DNA of 64,000 nt from Methanobrevibacter sp. V74 (GTDB taxonomy: Archaea; Methanobacteriota; Methanobacteria; Methanobacteriales; Methanobacteriaceae). Location of the stretch: NCBI RefSeq assembly GCF_963082495.1, contig NZ_CAUJAN010000001.1:310001-374000 (forward strand). Direction: 5' to 3'. Under the pieces are notes generated by a model. The model was not told where the DNA came from. It searched no databases and saw nothing but the letters and a program-made list of their open reading frames with translations. The stretch's first letter is position 1. Each line of letters opens with the position of its first letter. The translations under genes and the position numbers were made by a program. Below, one piece after another: positions 1 to 7,456 of the stretch.

Positions 1-1
1 T

Positions 2-1162
2 TACTTGGGTCTTGATGATTATAATATGAGGGCCAATGCTAAAAATTTCTCTTTAAATGATTTAAATGAAGTTTCTAAAATTTCTAAAGAATATGGGGCT
101 AAAACTTATTTATGTACAAATATTATTTTAAATGAATCTTTAGCATGTCAATTGGAAGATAGCTTAGAGAAAATCTCCTCATCAGAAATTGACGGACTTA
201 TTTTATCTGACATTGGATTGATTGAAGATACTGTTTCACATGGTCTTGAAGCACATATCAGCGTTCAGGAAAATGTTACTAACTCATACACTCTTAAAAC
301 CCTTAAGAAATTAGGAGCTAAAAGGGCTATTTTATCTCGTGAGCTTTCCCTGGCTGAAATTACGGATATTACTCGCAAATCTCCAATTGAAACTGAGATT
401 TTTATTCATGGTGCAATTTGCATGGCAATTTCTGGAAGGTGTTTTTTAAGCTATGGGTTGTATGGAAGAAGTGCTAATTGTGGGGACTGTTTACAGCCTT
501 GCCGTAAAAACTGGACATTAACATATGAGGAAGGTGAGGATAATGTTGTTAATTTCTCTGATGTTGAAGATGAGAGTTTTATTATCTCCGGTAGTGATGA
601 TGGAAGTTATAGAACCAACTTTTTTTCACCAAAAGACATGTGCATGATCGAATACATTCCCGAGTTAATGAAAAGTGGTGTTGCATCATTTAAAATTGAA
701 GGAAGAGCTAGAAGTCCTGATTATGGTGCTATGGTTACAGGAATGTACAGGCAAGCTATTGATAGCTATTCAGATAATCCAACTGGCTATGAAGTTAGGT
801 CAGAGTGGATGGATGAATTAACAAGTGTGTTCAATCGTGGATTTGACACTAATTTTTACTTCAGCACTCCATTTGAGATAAGTGAGGATAACCAATCGAA
901 ATATATTAAAAAAGACATTGGTCAGGTGGTTAACTACTACAATAAAGTTAAGGCAGCAGAGCTTAGAATTTGGGATGATTTGAAGCTGGGGGATAAAATC
1001 ATAATTCAAGGTAAAACTACAGGATCTATTACTCACACAATCGAATCCATGCAGATTGAAGGAAAATCTGTTGAAAGTGTAAATAAAGGTTGTAATGTGG
1101 CAATAGCTATTCCAGATAAAGTTCGCCAAAACGATTTTGTATATAAATTAATTAAAACATAA
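2..1162 (+). CDS. Peptidase U32 family protein (5' end outside window)
   Basis: The reading frame is already open at base 2 (Y-L-G-L-D-D-Y-N-M-R-A, the usual U32 strand near the N terminus), so the true start lies upstream and only about the first 20 residues are missing. The U32 core signature lies at about 401-514: FIHGAICMAISGRCFLS followed by a cysteine cluster (C139, C146, C159, C162, C166 counted from base 5). Such cysteines bind a [4Fe-4S] cluster in characterised U32 members (UbiU/UbiV; RlhA is a 23S rRNA hydroxylase). The last ~80 residues form the U32 C-terminal beta domain. Family knowledge favours an iron-sulfur hydroxylase of RNA or a small molecule rather than a protease; the substrate here is unknown. 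It ends 13 bp before the next gene and probably heads that operon. Confidence 0.85.
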   Translation, partial: YLGLDDYNMRANAKNFSLNDLNEVSKISKEYGAKTYLCTNIILNESLACQLEDSLEKISSSEIDGLILSDIGLIEDTVSHGLEAHISVQENVTNSYTLKTLKKLGAKRAILSRELSLAEITDITRKSPIETEIFIHGAICMAISGRCFLSYGLYGRSANCGDCLQPCRKNWTLTYEEGEDNVVNFSDVEDESFIISGSDDGSYRTNFFSPKDMCMIEYIPELMKSGVASFKIEGRARSPDYGAMVTGMYRQAIDSYSDNPTGYEVRSEWMDELTSVFNRGFDTNFYFSTPFEISEDNQSKYIKKDIGQVVNYYNKVKAAELRIWDDLKLGDKIIIQGKTTGSITHTIESMQIEGKSVESVNKGCNVAIAIPDKVRQNDFVYKLIKT

Positions 1163-1175
1163 TGAAGGTTTTTTC

Positions 1176-1670
1176 ATGAATAAACTTATTGTAAACTTTC
1201 TGTCAGCTTCTAGACTATTTTTCGGATTATCATTTTTATATGTGGTTCTTTTTGAATTTAATATTATAAGTTTAATAATCATATTTGGATTAACTGTGTT
1301 AAGTGACATCTTAGATGGTTTTTGGGCTCGAAAACATGATTTGGCTTCTCCTAATGGTGCTCGGATAGATGTTATTTTTGATTTTTTATTTATATTCTTT
1401 TCAACATTGTCTTTGGTTTTGATTGATTTGGTGCCATTTTGGTTTTTATTTATTATTATTTTAAAAATACTAGAATTTTTCATAACTTCTGGACGTGATG
1501 GGTTAAAGTATGAGAAATTCGGCACTTTTGTAGCACTAATGTTTTATACTTTACCAATCGTAGTAATATTAATAAATTCTAAAAATATAACATTAATATT
1601 GTCTTTAATAATTACTATATGTGCAGTTGCATCTTCAGTTTTGAGAATTAAAAACATGAGCGATTTATAA
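1176..1670 (+). CDS. CDP-alcohol phosphatidyltransferase family protein
   Basis: This 164-residue integral membrane protein has about five hydrophobic helices. It carries the complete CDP-alcohol phosphotransferase signature DG-x2-AR-x8-G-x3-D-x3-D, read as DGFWAR, then G-A-R-I-D and a final D, near residues 47-69 on the first cytoplasmic loop. The family moves a phosphatidyl group from a CDP-activated lipid to an alcohol such as glycerol-phosphate, serine or inositol-phosphate using two metal ions. The exact alcohol cannot be read from the sequence. An SD-like GAAGGT precedes the ATG. Its stop codon overlaps the next ATG (TAATG), so it is translationally coupled to the NifH-like gene. Confidence 0.85.
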   Translation: MNKLIVNFLSASRLFFGLSFLYVVLFEFNIISLIIIFGLTVLSDILDGFWARKHDLASPNGARIDVIFDFLFIFFSTLSLVLIDLVPFWFLFIIILKILEFFITSGRDGLKYEKFGTFVALMFYTLPIVVILINSKNITLILSLIITICAVASSVLRIKNMSDL

Positions 1671-2467
1671 TGATTAAAAAAATAGCTATTTATGGAAAAG
1701 GTGGAATAGGAAAAAGCACTACAGTAGCTAATCTATCTGCTGTGTGGGCAAGTGATGATTTAAACTGTTTAGTCATTGGTTGTGACCCAAAAGCTGATAC
1801 TACACGTACTTTATGTGGAAAAAGAATTCCGACTATTGTCAATACATTAAAGGAAAATAGGAATCCTGAAAAGGAGGAATTGGTTTTCAGTGGTTTTAAA
1901 GGCATTCAGTGTGTTGAAAGTGGCGGACCCGAACCTGGTGTTGGTTGTGCGGGAAGGGGTGTTATAGTGGCCATGAAAAGGCTTGAAAAACTAGGTATTT
2001 TTGATGAAGATTTGGATGTTGTTGTATATGATGTATTGGGGGATGTGGTTTGCGGCGGTTTTTCAGTTCCTTTACGTGAAAAATATGCTGATGAAGTTTT
2101 AATTGTAACTTCTGGTGAATATATGGCACTTTATGCTGCAAATAATATTGTTCGTGGTGTTAAAAAGCTTAAAGGTAATTTAAGCGGTATTGTTTGCAAT
2201 TGTAGGAATGTGGAAAATGAAGAGCAAATTGTTAGTGAATTTGCCAAAAAGATAGGAACTCATGTAATTGGAATAGTTCATAGAAGTAATTTAATTCAAG
2301 ATGCCGAATTGGATGCAAAAACCGTAGTAGAAAAATATCCTGAAAGTGATGAAACACAAGAATACAAGACTCTTGCTTCAAGTATTATGACAAATGAAAA
2401 GGTGTCAACTCTCGAACCTATGAGTGATGAAGATTTTGAAAAGTTCTCCAAATCCTACTTAGATTAA
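1670..2467 (+). CDS. cfbC: NifH/BchL/CfbC-family ATP-dependent iron protein
   Basis: This 265-residue protein is a nitrogenase-iron-protein homologue. The P-loop GKGGIGKS lies at residues 9-16, and the two cysteines that would hold the dimer-bridging [4Fe-4S] cluster are C93 (GCAGRG) and C128 (DVVCGG). The nucleotide-sensing stretch CVESGGPEPGVGCAG is intact. No NifD/NifK-like partner is nearby, so nitrogen fixation is not indicated. In methanogens the free-standing homologue is CfbC, which delivers electrons to CfbD in coenzyme F430 synthesis; that is the best guess, but a second NifH-like paralogue with another partner is possible. It overlaps the upstream gene by 1 bp and ends 1 bp before the downstream membrane protein, which places it in the fumarate-reductase operon. 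Confidence 0.8.
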   Translation: MIKKIAIYGKGGIGKSTTVANLSAVWASDDLNCLVIGCDPKADTTRTLCGKRIPTIVNTLKENRNPEKEELVFSGFKGIQCVESGGPEPGVGCAGRGVIVAMKRLEKLGIFDEDLDVVVYDVLGDVVCGGFSVPLREKYADEVLIVTSGEYMALYAANNIVRGVKKLKGNLSGIVCNCRNVENEEQIVSEFAKKIGTHVIGIVHRSNLIQDAELDAKTVVEKYPESDETQEYKTLASSIMTNEKVSTLEPMSDEDFEKFSKSYLD

Positions 2468-2468
2468 A

Positions 2469-3020
2469 ATGATTCCGCTAAGAAAGATAAACAGTTTATT
2501 AGTAATAATCATGATTCTAATGTTTGTAAATCATGCTGTTTTATCTTTATTATTTTTATATGGTTTGATTGATTATTCTCCAAGTTTTAAAATAACCGGT
2601 AGAAGATTATTTTATCCCCTAGTTTTGCATATTATAATTAGTTCTTATCTTTATCTGAAAGACAAAATGAGGAAAAATAAGGTGTATCCTAAACTAATTG
2701 CCGAAACCACACAACAATTCATCACAGGAATTTGCATTGTCATCTTTGTAGGTTTGCATATTTTTTCATATATGATGCTTCCGATTAATTTCTCTTCAGA
2801 GTTTCATTTTAAATTATTGCATTTCTTAATTGATATTTTATTGTTCGCTTCAATTTCCATGCATTTACGTGTAAGTATTCCTCGTTTACTGGTATCTTTC
2901 GGATTTTTAGATAATAAAAATTCATTTGTTAATTTTAAAGATAAATTCAATCTCACTATCTGCATTTTGCTTTTAATAGCAATTTTAGCTGAAATAGTGT
3001 ATTATGGGGTGATATTGTGA
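2469..3020 (+). CDS. Putative cytochrome b-like membrane anchor of fumarate reductase
   Basis: This 183-residue protein has five predicted transmembrane helices (about 8-32, 46-64, 86-105, 116-136, 160-183). One histidine lies in each of the first four: H22, H54, H97 and H132. Di-heme type-B succinate:quinone reductase anchors (Bacillus SdhC, Wolinella FrdC) also have five helices and one axial His in each of helices I, II, III and IV (or I, II, IV, V), with about 40-residue spacing. The gene overlaps the flavoprotein start by 4 bp, so it is almost certainly the membrane subunit. Heme binding is inferred from pattern only. Methanobacteriales are considered cytochrome-free, so an anchor without heme is the alternative. 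Confidence 0.6.
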   Translation: MIPLRKINSLLVIIMILMFVNHAVLSLLFLYGLIDYSPSFKITGRRLFYPLVLHIIISSYLYLKDKMRKNKVYPKLIAETTQQFITGICIVIFVGLHIFSYMMLPINFSSEFHFKLLHFLIDILLFASISMHLRVSIPRLLVSFGFLDNKNSFVNFKDKFNLTICILLLIAILAEIVYYGVIL

Positions 3021-4624
3021 ATGTTGTTGTTATTGGATCGGGTTTAGCCGGTTTAACATCTGCTATTAAAGCTAGTGATTTAGGTGCAAATGTAACTTTG
3101 ATTTCACCAACATTCTCTGAATCTAGTCAATCTGTAATGGCAATGGGGGGAATTAATGTTGCACTTAACACCAAAGGTGAAAATGATTCAGTAGATAAAC
3201 ATTATCAAGACACAATCAATAGCGGCTGTGAAATTAACGATTCCAAATCAGTTTTGAAATTAACATATGATGCTTCAAAAATTGTCAAATGGCTGGAAAA
3301 TATTGGAGTTAGCTTCACTCGTGATGATGGCAACATTGATTTAAGATACTTTGGCGGTCAAAAATTTGCAAGAACTGCTTATGCAGGAGCAAGAACCGGA
3401 AAACAAATTGTAACTGCCCTTACAGCATTATGTAGAAAAAAAGAAGCAGAAGATAAAGTTAAAAGGTATGTTGGCTGGAGATTTTTATCTCTAATCTTGG
3501 ATAATAATCAATGTTTAGGGGTAATTTGTATTAATGAAGACACACAAGAGATTAAGGCTTTTACAGGTTCAGTTATTCTGGCAAGTGGAGGATTGAATAA
3601 ATTATTTGGAAAAACCTCAGGGTCTGTTTTAAATGATGGATATGTAACGGCAAAAGCATTAATTCAAGGTGTAAGACTAGCTAATCTTGAAATGATACAA
3701 TACCATCCAACAACTGTTAAAACACCTTCAAAAAGAATGTTAATAACTGAAGCAGCTCGTGGAGAAGGTGGAAACTTATATGTTAATCAAAATGGCGAGA
3801 AATACTACTTTATGAAAGAATGGTATCCTGAAATGGCTGAGTTAATGCCAAGGGATGTTGTCTCAAGAAGTATTTACAAGGCATCTCGGGGCGGAAAAAA
3901 TCAAGTCTACCTGGATATAAGCCATTTAAGTGAAGATACAGTTAAAATCAAATTGGATGAAGTTTATGAGGTTTGCACCCGTTATTTAAATATTGACCCA
4001 ACTTGTGATGCAATCCCTGTCTATCCTGGGGTTCACTACTTTATGGGAGGTATTAAAACTGATGAAAATCACAAAACCAATATTGAAGGATTATTTGCAG
4101 CTGGGGAATGTTCATGTCAGTATCATGGAGCAAATAGATTAGGTGGCAATTCGCTTCTTGGAGCAATCCATGGAGGTTATATTGCAGCTCAAAATGTTGT
4201 ATTGGAAGAATATTTTAATCCTGATGTTGTTTTTAATTCTCTGAAAAATCAAATTGATTCATTTAATTCATGGAAGGATTCATTTGATGGTGAGTTACTC
4301 TCCACAATTGAAGATAAACTTGCAAATATTATGAATACCTCTATGGGAATTTATAGAAATGAAACGGAATTGTATGGGGCTTTAAAGCAATTGGATACTT
4401 TAAATTGTGATGTTAATACCAATTCGAGTTATTATGATTATGTGAAAATTAAAAATTTAACTACATTAGCTCGAGCTTGCATACTTTCAGCAATTGAAAG
4501 AAAAGAAAGCCGCGGAGCTCATCAAAGGGAAGAATATCTTCAAACTAAAGAGGAATATAGGAAAATAACCTGCATTGACTATGATGGGGAAATAAAAATT
4601 TCATTTGAGGAGTTAGATGAGTGA
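3017..4624 (+). CDS. Fumarate reductase/succinate dehydrogenase flavoprotein subunit
   Basis: This 535-residue FAD protein belongs to the SdhA/FrdA/NadB family. It begins with a Rossmann GSGLAGL (residues 7-13). Catalytic elements of fumarate reductases are present: QYHPTTV, EAARGEGG, MPRDVVSRSI with the proton-shuttling Arg, GVHYFMGG, and ANRLGGNSLLGA. In the flavinylation segment, where SdhA has S-H-T-V-S-A-Q-G-G, it reads S-Q-S-V-M-A-M-G-G, so Q38 replaces the FAD-linking histidine and FAD is probably not covalently bound. L-aspartate oxidase is the alternative, but the adjoining iron-sulfur and membrane genes argue for fumarate reductase. In this lineage that enzyme would feed succinate synthesis through the incomplete reductive TCA branch. 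It starts with GTG inside GTGA, overlapping the anchor gene. Confidence 0.85.
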   Translation: MNVVVIGSGLAGLTSAIKASDLGANVTLISPTFSESSQSVMAMGGINVALNTKGENDSVDKHYQDTINSGCEINDSKSVLKLTYDASKIVKWLENIGVSFTRDDGNIDLRYFGGQKFARTAYAGARTGKQIVTALTALCRKKEAEDKVKRYVGWRFLSLILDNNQCLGVICINEDTQEIKAFTGSVILASGGLNKLFGKTSGSVLNDGYVTAKALIQGVRLANLEMIQYHPTTVKTPSKRMLITEAARGEGGNLYVNQNGEKYYFMKEWYPEMAELMPRDVVSRSIYKASRGGKNQVYLDISHLSEDTVKIKLDEVYEVCTRYLNIDPTCDAIPVYPGVHYFMGGIKTDENHKTNIEGLFAAGECSCQYHGANRLGGNSLLGAIHGGYIAAQNVVLEEYFNPDVVFNSLKNQIDSFNSWKDSFDGELLSTIEDKLANIMNTSMGIYRNETELYGALKQLDTLNCDVNTNSSYYDYVKIKNLTTLARACILSAIERKESRGAHQREEYLQTKEEYRKITCIDYDGEIKISFEELDE

Positions 4625-5291
4625 AATAACGGTTAAAATTAAAATTGATGGGGAATTCAAGGAATTTAAATATTCTGGCAATTTAAATATTCCAGTTACA
4701 ACCATGCTTGATGAAATTGGGGCAATAGTATATCAATGCAGTTGTCTTCAAGGTTTATGTGGGTCTTGTGCAATGGTAATTAACTCACAACCAAAATTGG
4801 CTTGCCAAACATTTTTAAACGAAGAAATAATGATTAAAGAATATGGAGAAATAACAATAGAACCATTATCAAAATTCCCAGTTATTAAAGACTTAAAAGT
4901 TGATAAATCTAAATTGCACAATGATTTAATTGAATGTGAGCAATGGTTGGAAAGTAACTCTAAAATTAATCAAAACGATATTGATTTTGAATATGAAATG
5001 TCGTTGTGTTTAATGTGTGGATGTTGTGTTGAAGCCTGTCCGAATTATGGAGGGGGAGATTTTGTTGGAACTCCAATTGCAGTTTCAGCTTCTAAATTAA
5101 TATCACAAGAATCTGATTCAAATCATATTAAACGTCTAAAAAGTAAATATAAAGATAAATTCTTCTCTCATTGTGTAAAATCCATTGCCTGTGAAGATGT
5201 ATGTCCTAAAGGAATAAAAACTCAAAGAGCAATATCTAAAATGAATAAAAAAGCTGTCTGGAACTTGTGGCAATTAATCAGCAGGGATTGA
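4617..5291 (+). CDS. Fumarate reductase/succinate dehydrogenase iron-sulfur subunit
   Basis: This 224-residue protein has the classic three-cluster SdhB/FrdB layout. A plant-ferredoxin [2Fe-2S] domain uses C41/C43, C48, C51 and C63. A dicluster domain follows with CLMCGCCVEACP (C131, C134, C137, C141) and HCVKSIACEDVCP (C186, C192, C196). It passes electrons between the flavin and the membrane partner. Thiol:fumarate reductase TfrB of Methanobacteriales is about twice as long because it carries C-terminal CCG (HdrB-like) domains that oxidise CoM and CoB thiols. Those domains are absent here, so CoM/CoB cannot be the donor through this subunit. It overlaps the flavoprotein gene by 8 bp and closes the operon. 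Confidence 0.85.
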   Translation: MSEITVKIKIDGEFKEFKYSGNLNIPVTTMLDEIGAIVYQCSCLQGLCGSCAMVINSQPKLACQTFLNEEIMIKEYGEITIEPLSKFPVIKDLKVDKSKLHNDLIECEQWLESNSKINQNDIDFEYEMSLCLMCGCCVEACPNYGGGDFVGTPIAVSASKLISQESDSNHIKRLKSKYKDKFFSHCVKSIACEDVCPKGIKTQRAISKMNKKAVWNLWQLISRD

Positions 5292-5373
5292 ATATTGTTT
5301 TCTTTACTTTGAAATTAAATCATATTGTAATTAACTATTTGTAGATAAAGATACATAGATTTGTCATGATAAA

Positions 5374-5856
5374 ATGTATTATTCAACTAATTATGACTCT
5401 CCATTAGGGGAAATGTTAATTGTAGGTGACGCTGAATCTATTGTTGGGGTTTGGTTTTATGGTCAAAAATATTTTAAAGCTACAATTAATGAGGACATTA
5501 TTCAGAAAGATGATTTGACCATATTTAAAAAGGTAATTAATTGGTTTGATGAATATTTCAATGGCAATAATCCCGAAATCGATTTTAAACTAAATCCTCA
5601 AGGTAGTGAGTTTAGGCAAAAAGTTTGGAAAATATTATCTGAAATTCCATATGGTGAAACTTTAACATATGGGGAAATTGCATCAATGATTTCTCCAACA
5701 ATGTCTGCACAAGCTGTCGGGGGTGCAGTTGGTCACAATCCAATATCTATTTTAATCCCATGCCATAGGGTAGTTGGTTCAAATGGAAAATTAACGGGAT
5801 ATGCAGCGGGAATTGATAAAAAAATGGAATTGTTAAAATTAGAAAGAATCATCTAA
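5374..5856 (+). CDS. ogt: Methylated-DNA-protein cysteine methyltransferase
   Basis: This 160-residue suicide DNA-repair protein removes alkyl groups from O6-alkylguanine onto its own cysteine. The acceptor motif IPCHRVV is present with C130. Ahead of it lie the helix-turn-helix 'arginine finger' region (FRQKVW, IPYGETLTYGEIA) and the characteristic GGAVGHNP. The N-terminal ~70 residues form the less conserved alpha/beta domain. Length and architecture are normal for the family. It stands alone after an 82-bp gap from the fumarate reductase operon, on the same strand. Confidence 0.93.
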   Translation: MYYSTNYDSPLGEMLIVGDAESIVGVWFYGQKYFKATINEDIIQKDDLTIFKKVINWFDEYFNGNNPEIDFKLNPQGSEFRQKVWKILSEIPYGETLTYGEIASMISPTMSAQAVGGAVGHNPISILIPCHRVVGSNGKLTGYAAGIDKKMELLKLERII

Positions 5857-6002
5857 TGAATCTTCTTCCTAAAATTACATTCAAAATAATACATGCTTGT
5901 TGATGGATGTGACCGATAAGCGAACCTTTTGTTTCAATGATGTTTTAGAAATAAAAATAATTTATGCATAATTATTTAATTTAGTTAAACAGATGTTAAC
6001 CT

Positions 6003-6661
6003 ATGAAAAAACTTGCTATTTTTGATTTTGATGGAACACTAATGGATACGGTCAACGATGTTGTAATATGTTTTAATAAAGCTTTAACAATTCATGATCT
6101 TCCAACTTTAACTCGTGAGGAATATATTGGGGTAATTTAGGTGGAAAAATCGATGATATTGTTTCACTTGTTTTAAAAGATAAAAATACTCCTGAAAATA
6201 TCGAAATGGTTAAAAAAACATATTTGAGCTTATATTATCCTTCAAAAAAAGAACATTCAGTTCCATTTCCCAAAAGTCATGAGATCTTAAAAAAATTAGA
6301 AAAGCAAAATGTAATACTGGCTATTAATTCAAATAGATTCACCGATTCGATTGAAACTTTTATGGATAAATTCTTTGGAGATATTGATTTTATTTTAATA
6401 AGAGGTCATGATTTTGACTGCCCCTCAAAACCGGATCCTTGTGGAGTTAATAAAATAATTAAAAAAGCTGGTGTTGGTCTGGATGAAATCCTTTATATTG
6501 GGGATTCTAATACAGATATAAAAACTGCTCAAAATGCCAGAATCGACTGTGTTATTGTTAAATGGGGTTATGGTAATCAAAATGATTGGGAAAATGAGTA
6601 TATTTTAGAATGTATTGATGATTTTTCTCCAAATACTCAAATATTTTTAAATATAAATTAA
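6003..6661 (+). pseudogene. HAD-superfamily hydrolase, frameshifted
   Basis: The N-terminal part (6003-6140) encodes MKKLAIFDFDGTLMDT, the HAD motif I with nucleophile and acid Asp, then stops at TAG 6138-6140. The rest of the protein is open one frame over, resuming as GGKIDDIVSLV and running to 6661 with motif III/IV IGDSNTDIKTAQNA. Adding one G to the GGGG run at 6129-6132 restores an uninterrupted ~220-residue phosphoglycolate-phosphatase-like protein (EEYIGGNLGGKIDDI). Either the gene is inactivated or the run was miscounted. Expected activity is phosphate-ester hydrolysis of a small metabolite, substrate unknown. Confidence 0.8.
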
Positions 6662-6725
6662 TTAGATATTATTAAACCATACTGTCACATTAATTATTTT
6701 TAATAGTATACTCATATTATTAATC

Positions 6726-7106
6726 ATGGTAACGAAAAAGCATGAGATAATCAAAGTATTATTTGTACAATACCCTAAATGTTCAACTTGCCGTAAAGCT
6801 AAAAAATGGTTAGATGAGCACAATATTGAATATGACTCAAGACACATTGTTGAAGATAATCCGCAATCAGATGAAATCGAAATTTGGTGGAAAAAATCAG
6901 GTCTGCCACTTAAAAGATTTTTCAACACTAGCGGCATGAAATATCGTGAATTAAAGCTTAAAGATAGCCTTCCAGATATGTCCGAACAAGAACAATTTGA
7001 TTTACTTGCAACTGATGGAATGCTTGTTAAAAGACCGATCATTGTTGGAGATGACTTTGTCTTAGTTGGTTTTAAAGTTAAAGAATGGGAAGAAAAATTG
7101 TTATAA
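6726..7106 (+). CDS. ArsC/Spx-family thioredoxin-fold protein
   Basis: This 126-residue protein has the ArsC/YffB/Spx-type fold: a first strand ending in the redox motif C19-S-T-C22 (YPKCSTCRKAKKWLDE), then IEYDSRHI, and the late RPIIVGDDFVLVGFKVKEWEEKL segment with the conserved R-P. Members include glutaredoxin-linked arsenate reductases and redox-sensing regulators, and no arsenic-resistance neighbours are present. A function in thiol chemistry is likely; arsenate reduction is unproven. It sits alone, with the start near a TATA-like ATACTCATATTATTA segment, so translation may be leaderless. Confidence 0.8.
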   Translation: MVTKKHEIIKVLFVQYPKCSTCRKAKKWLDEHNIEYDSRHIVEDNPQSDEIEIWWKKSGLPLKRFFNTSGMKYRELKLKDSLPDMSEQEQFDLLATDGMLVKRPIIVGDDFVLVGFKVKEWEEKLL

Positions 7107-7216
7107 AAGAAACCTTTTTTAATTCTTTTTTTTCTTTCTTTGAATGATAACTATTTAAATCATTATTAAGCATTTCTTAACACAATTTCTTTTTATCAAG
7201 AGTAAGTTTATATTAA

Positions 7217-7386
7217 GGGTCTGAAAACTTGTATGATAGATTATTTTTTGATTAATATGCGCTTAATTTATTTCACAATAAGCGATTTATTAGTATTAAA
7301 TTATAAGAATGCCTCTAAATATCCGGAAAATGTTTTTAATGAAAAATTTATCAAAGTGAAATCACACAAGTTTTTGAAAGAGACAT
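7217..7386 (+). mobile_element. MITE-like element, diverged copy
   Basis: This noncoding stretch aligns along its length with the reverse complement of the 174-bp MITE at 21450-21623. Shared blocks include GATTATTTTTTGATTAAT, CGATTTATTAG and AAAGTGAAATCAC. Its ends are imperfect inverted repeats (GGGTCTGAAAACTTG at the left, CAAGTTTTTGAAAGAGAC at the right). No target duplication is clear. It occupies most of the gap between the ArsC-like gene and serS, ending 70 bp before the serS start, so it could influence serS transcription. Confidence 0.6.
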
Positions 7387-7456
7387 TTTAGCATTAAGTT
7401 TAAAAAACAAAAGAATCAAAATTATATTTGTATAAAATATTTTAGGGGACAAAATA

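Noticed and set aside
818-1129. Open frame opposite the U32 gene (and similar antisense frames at 1148-1525, 1690-1905, 7351-7803, 55449-56063)
   Set aside because: They lie entirely antisense to well-supported genes, lack ribosome sites and have low-complexity translations; they arise from the AT-rich codon use of the real gene.
1670-2467. Nitrogenase (NifH) as evidence for nitrogen fixation
   Set aside because: No nifD, nifK or nifE/N-like gene is nearby; free-standing NifH homologues in methanogens serve F430 synthesis or unknown roles.
5374-5856. Part of the fumarate reductase operon
   Set aside because: An 82-bp gap and an unrelated DNA-repair function suggest a separate transcription unit.
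6726-7106. Arsenic-resistance operon
   Set aside because: Only an ArsC-fold protein is present; no arsenite pump or ArsR partner lies next to it.
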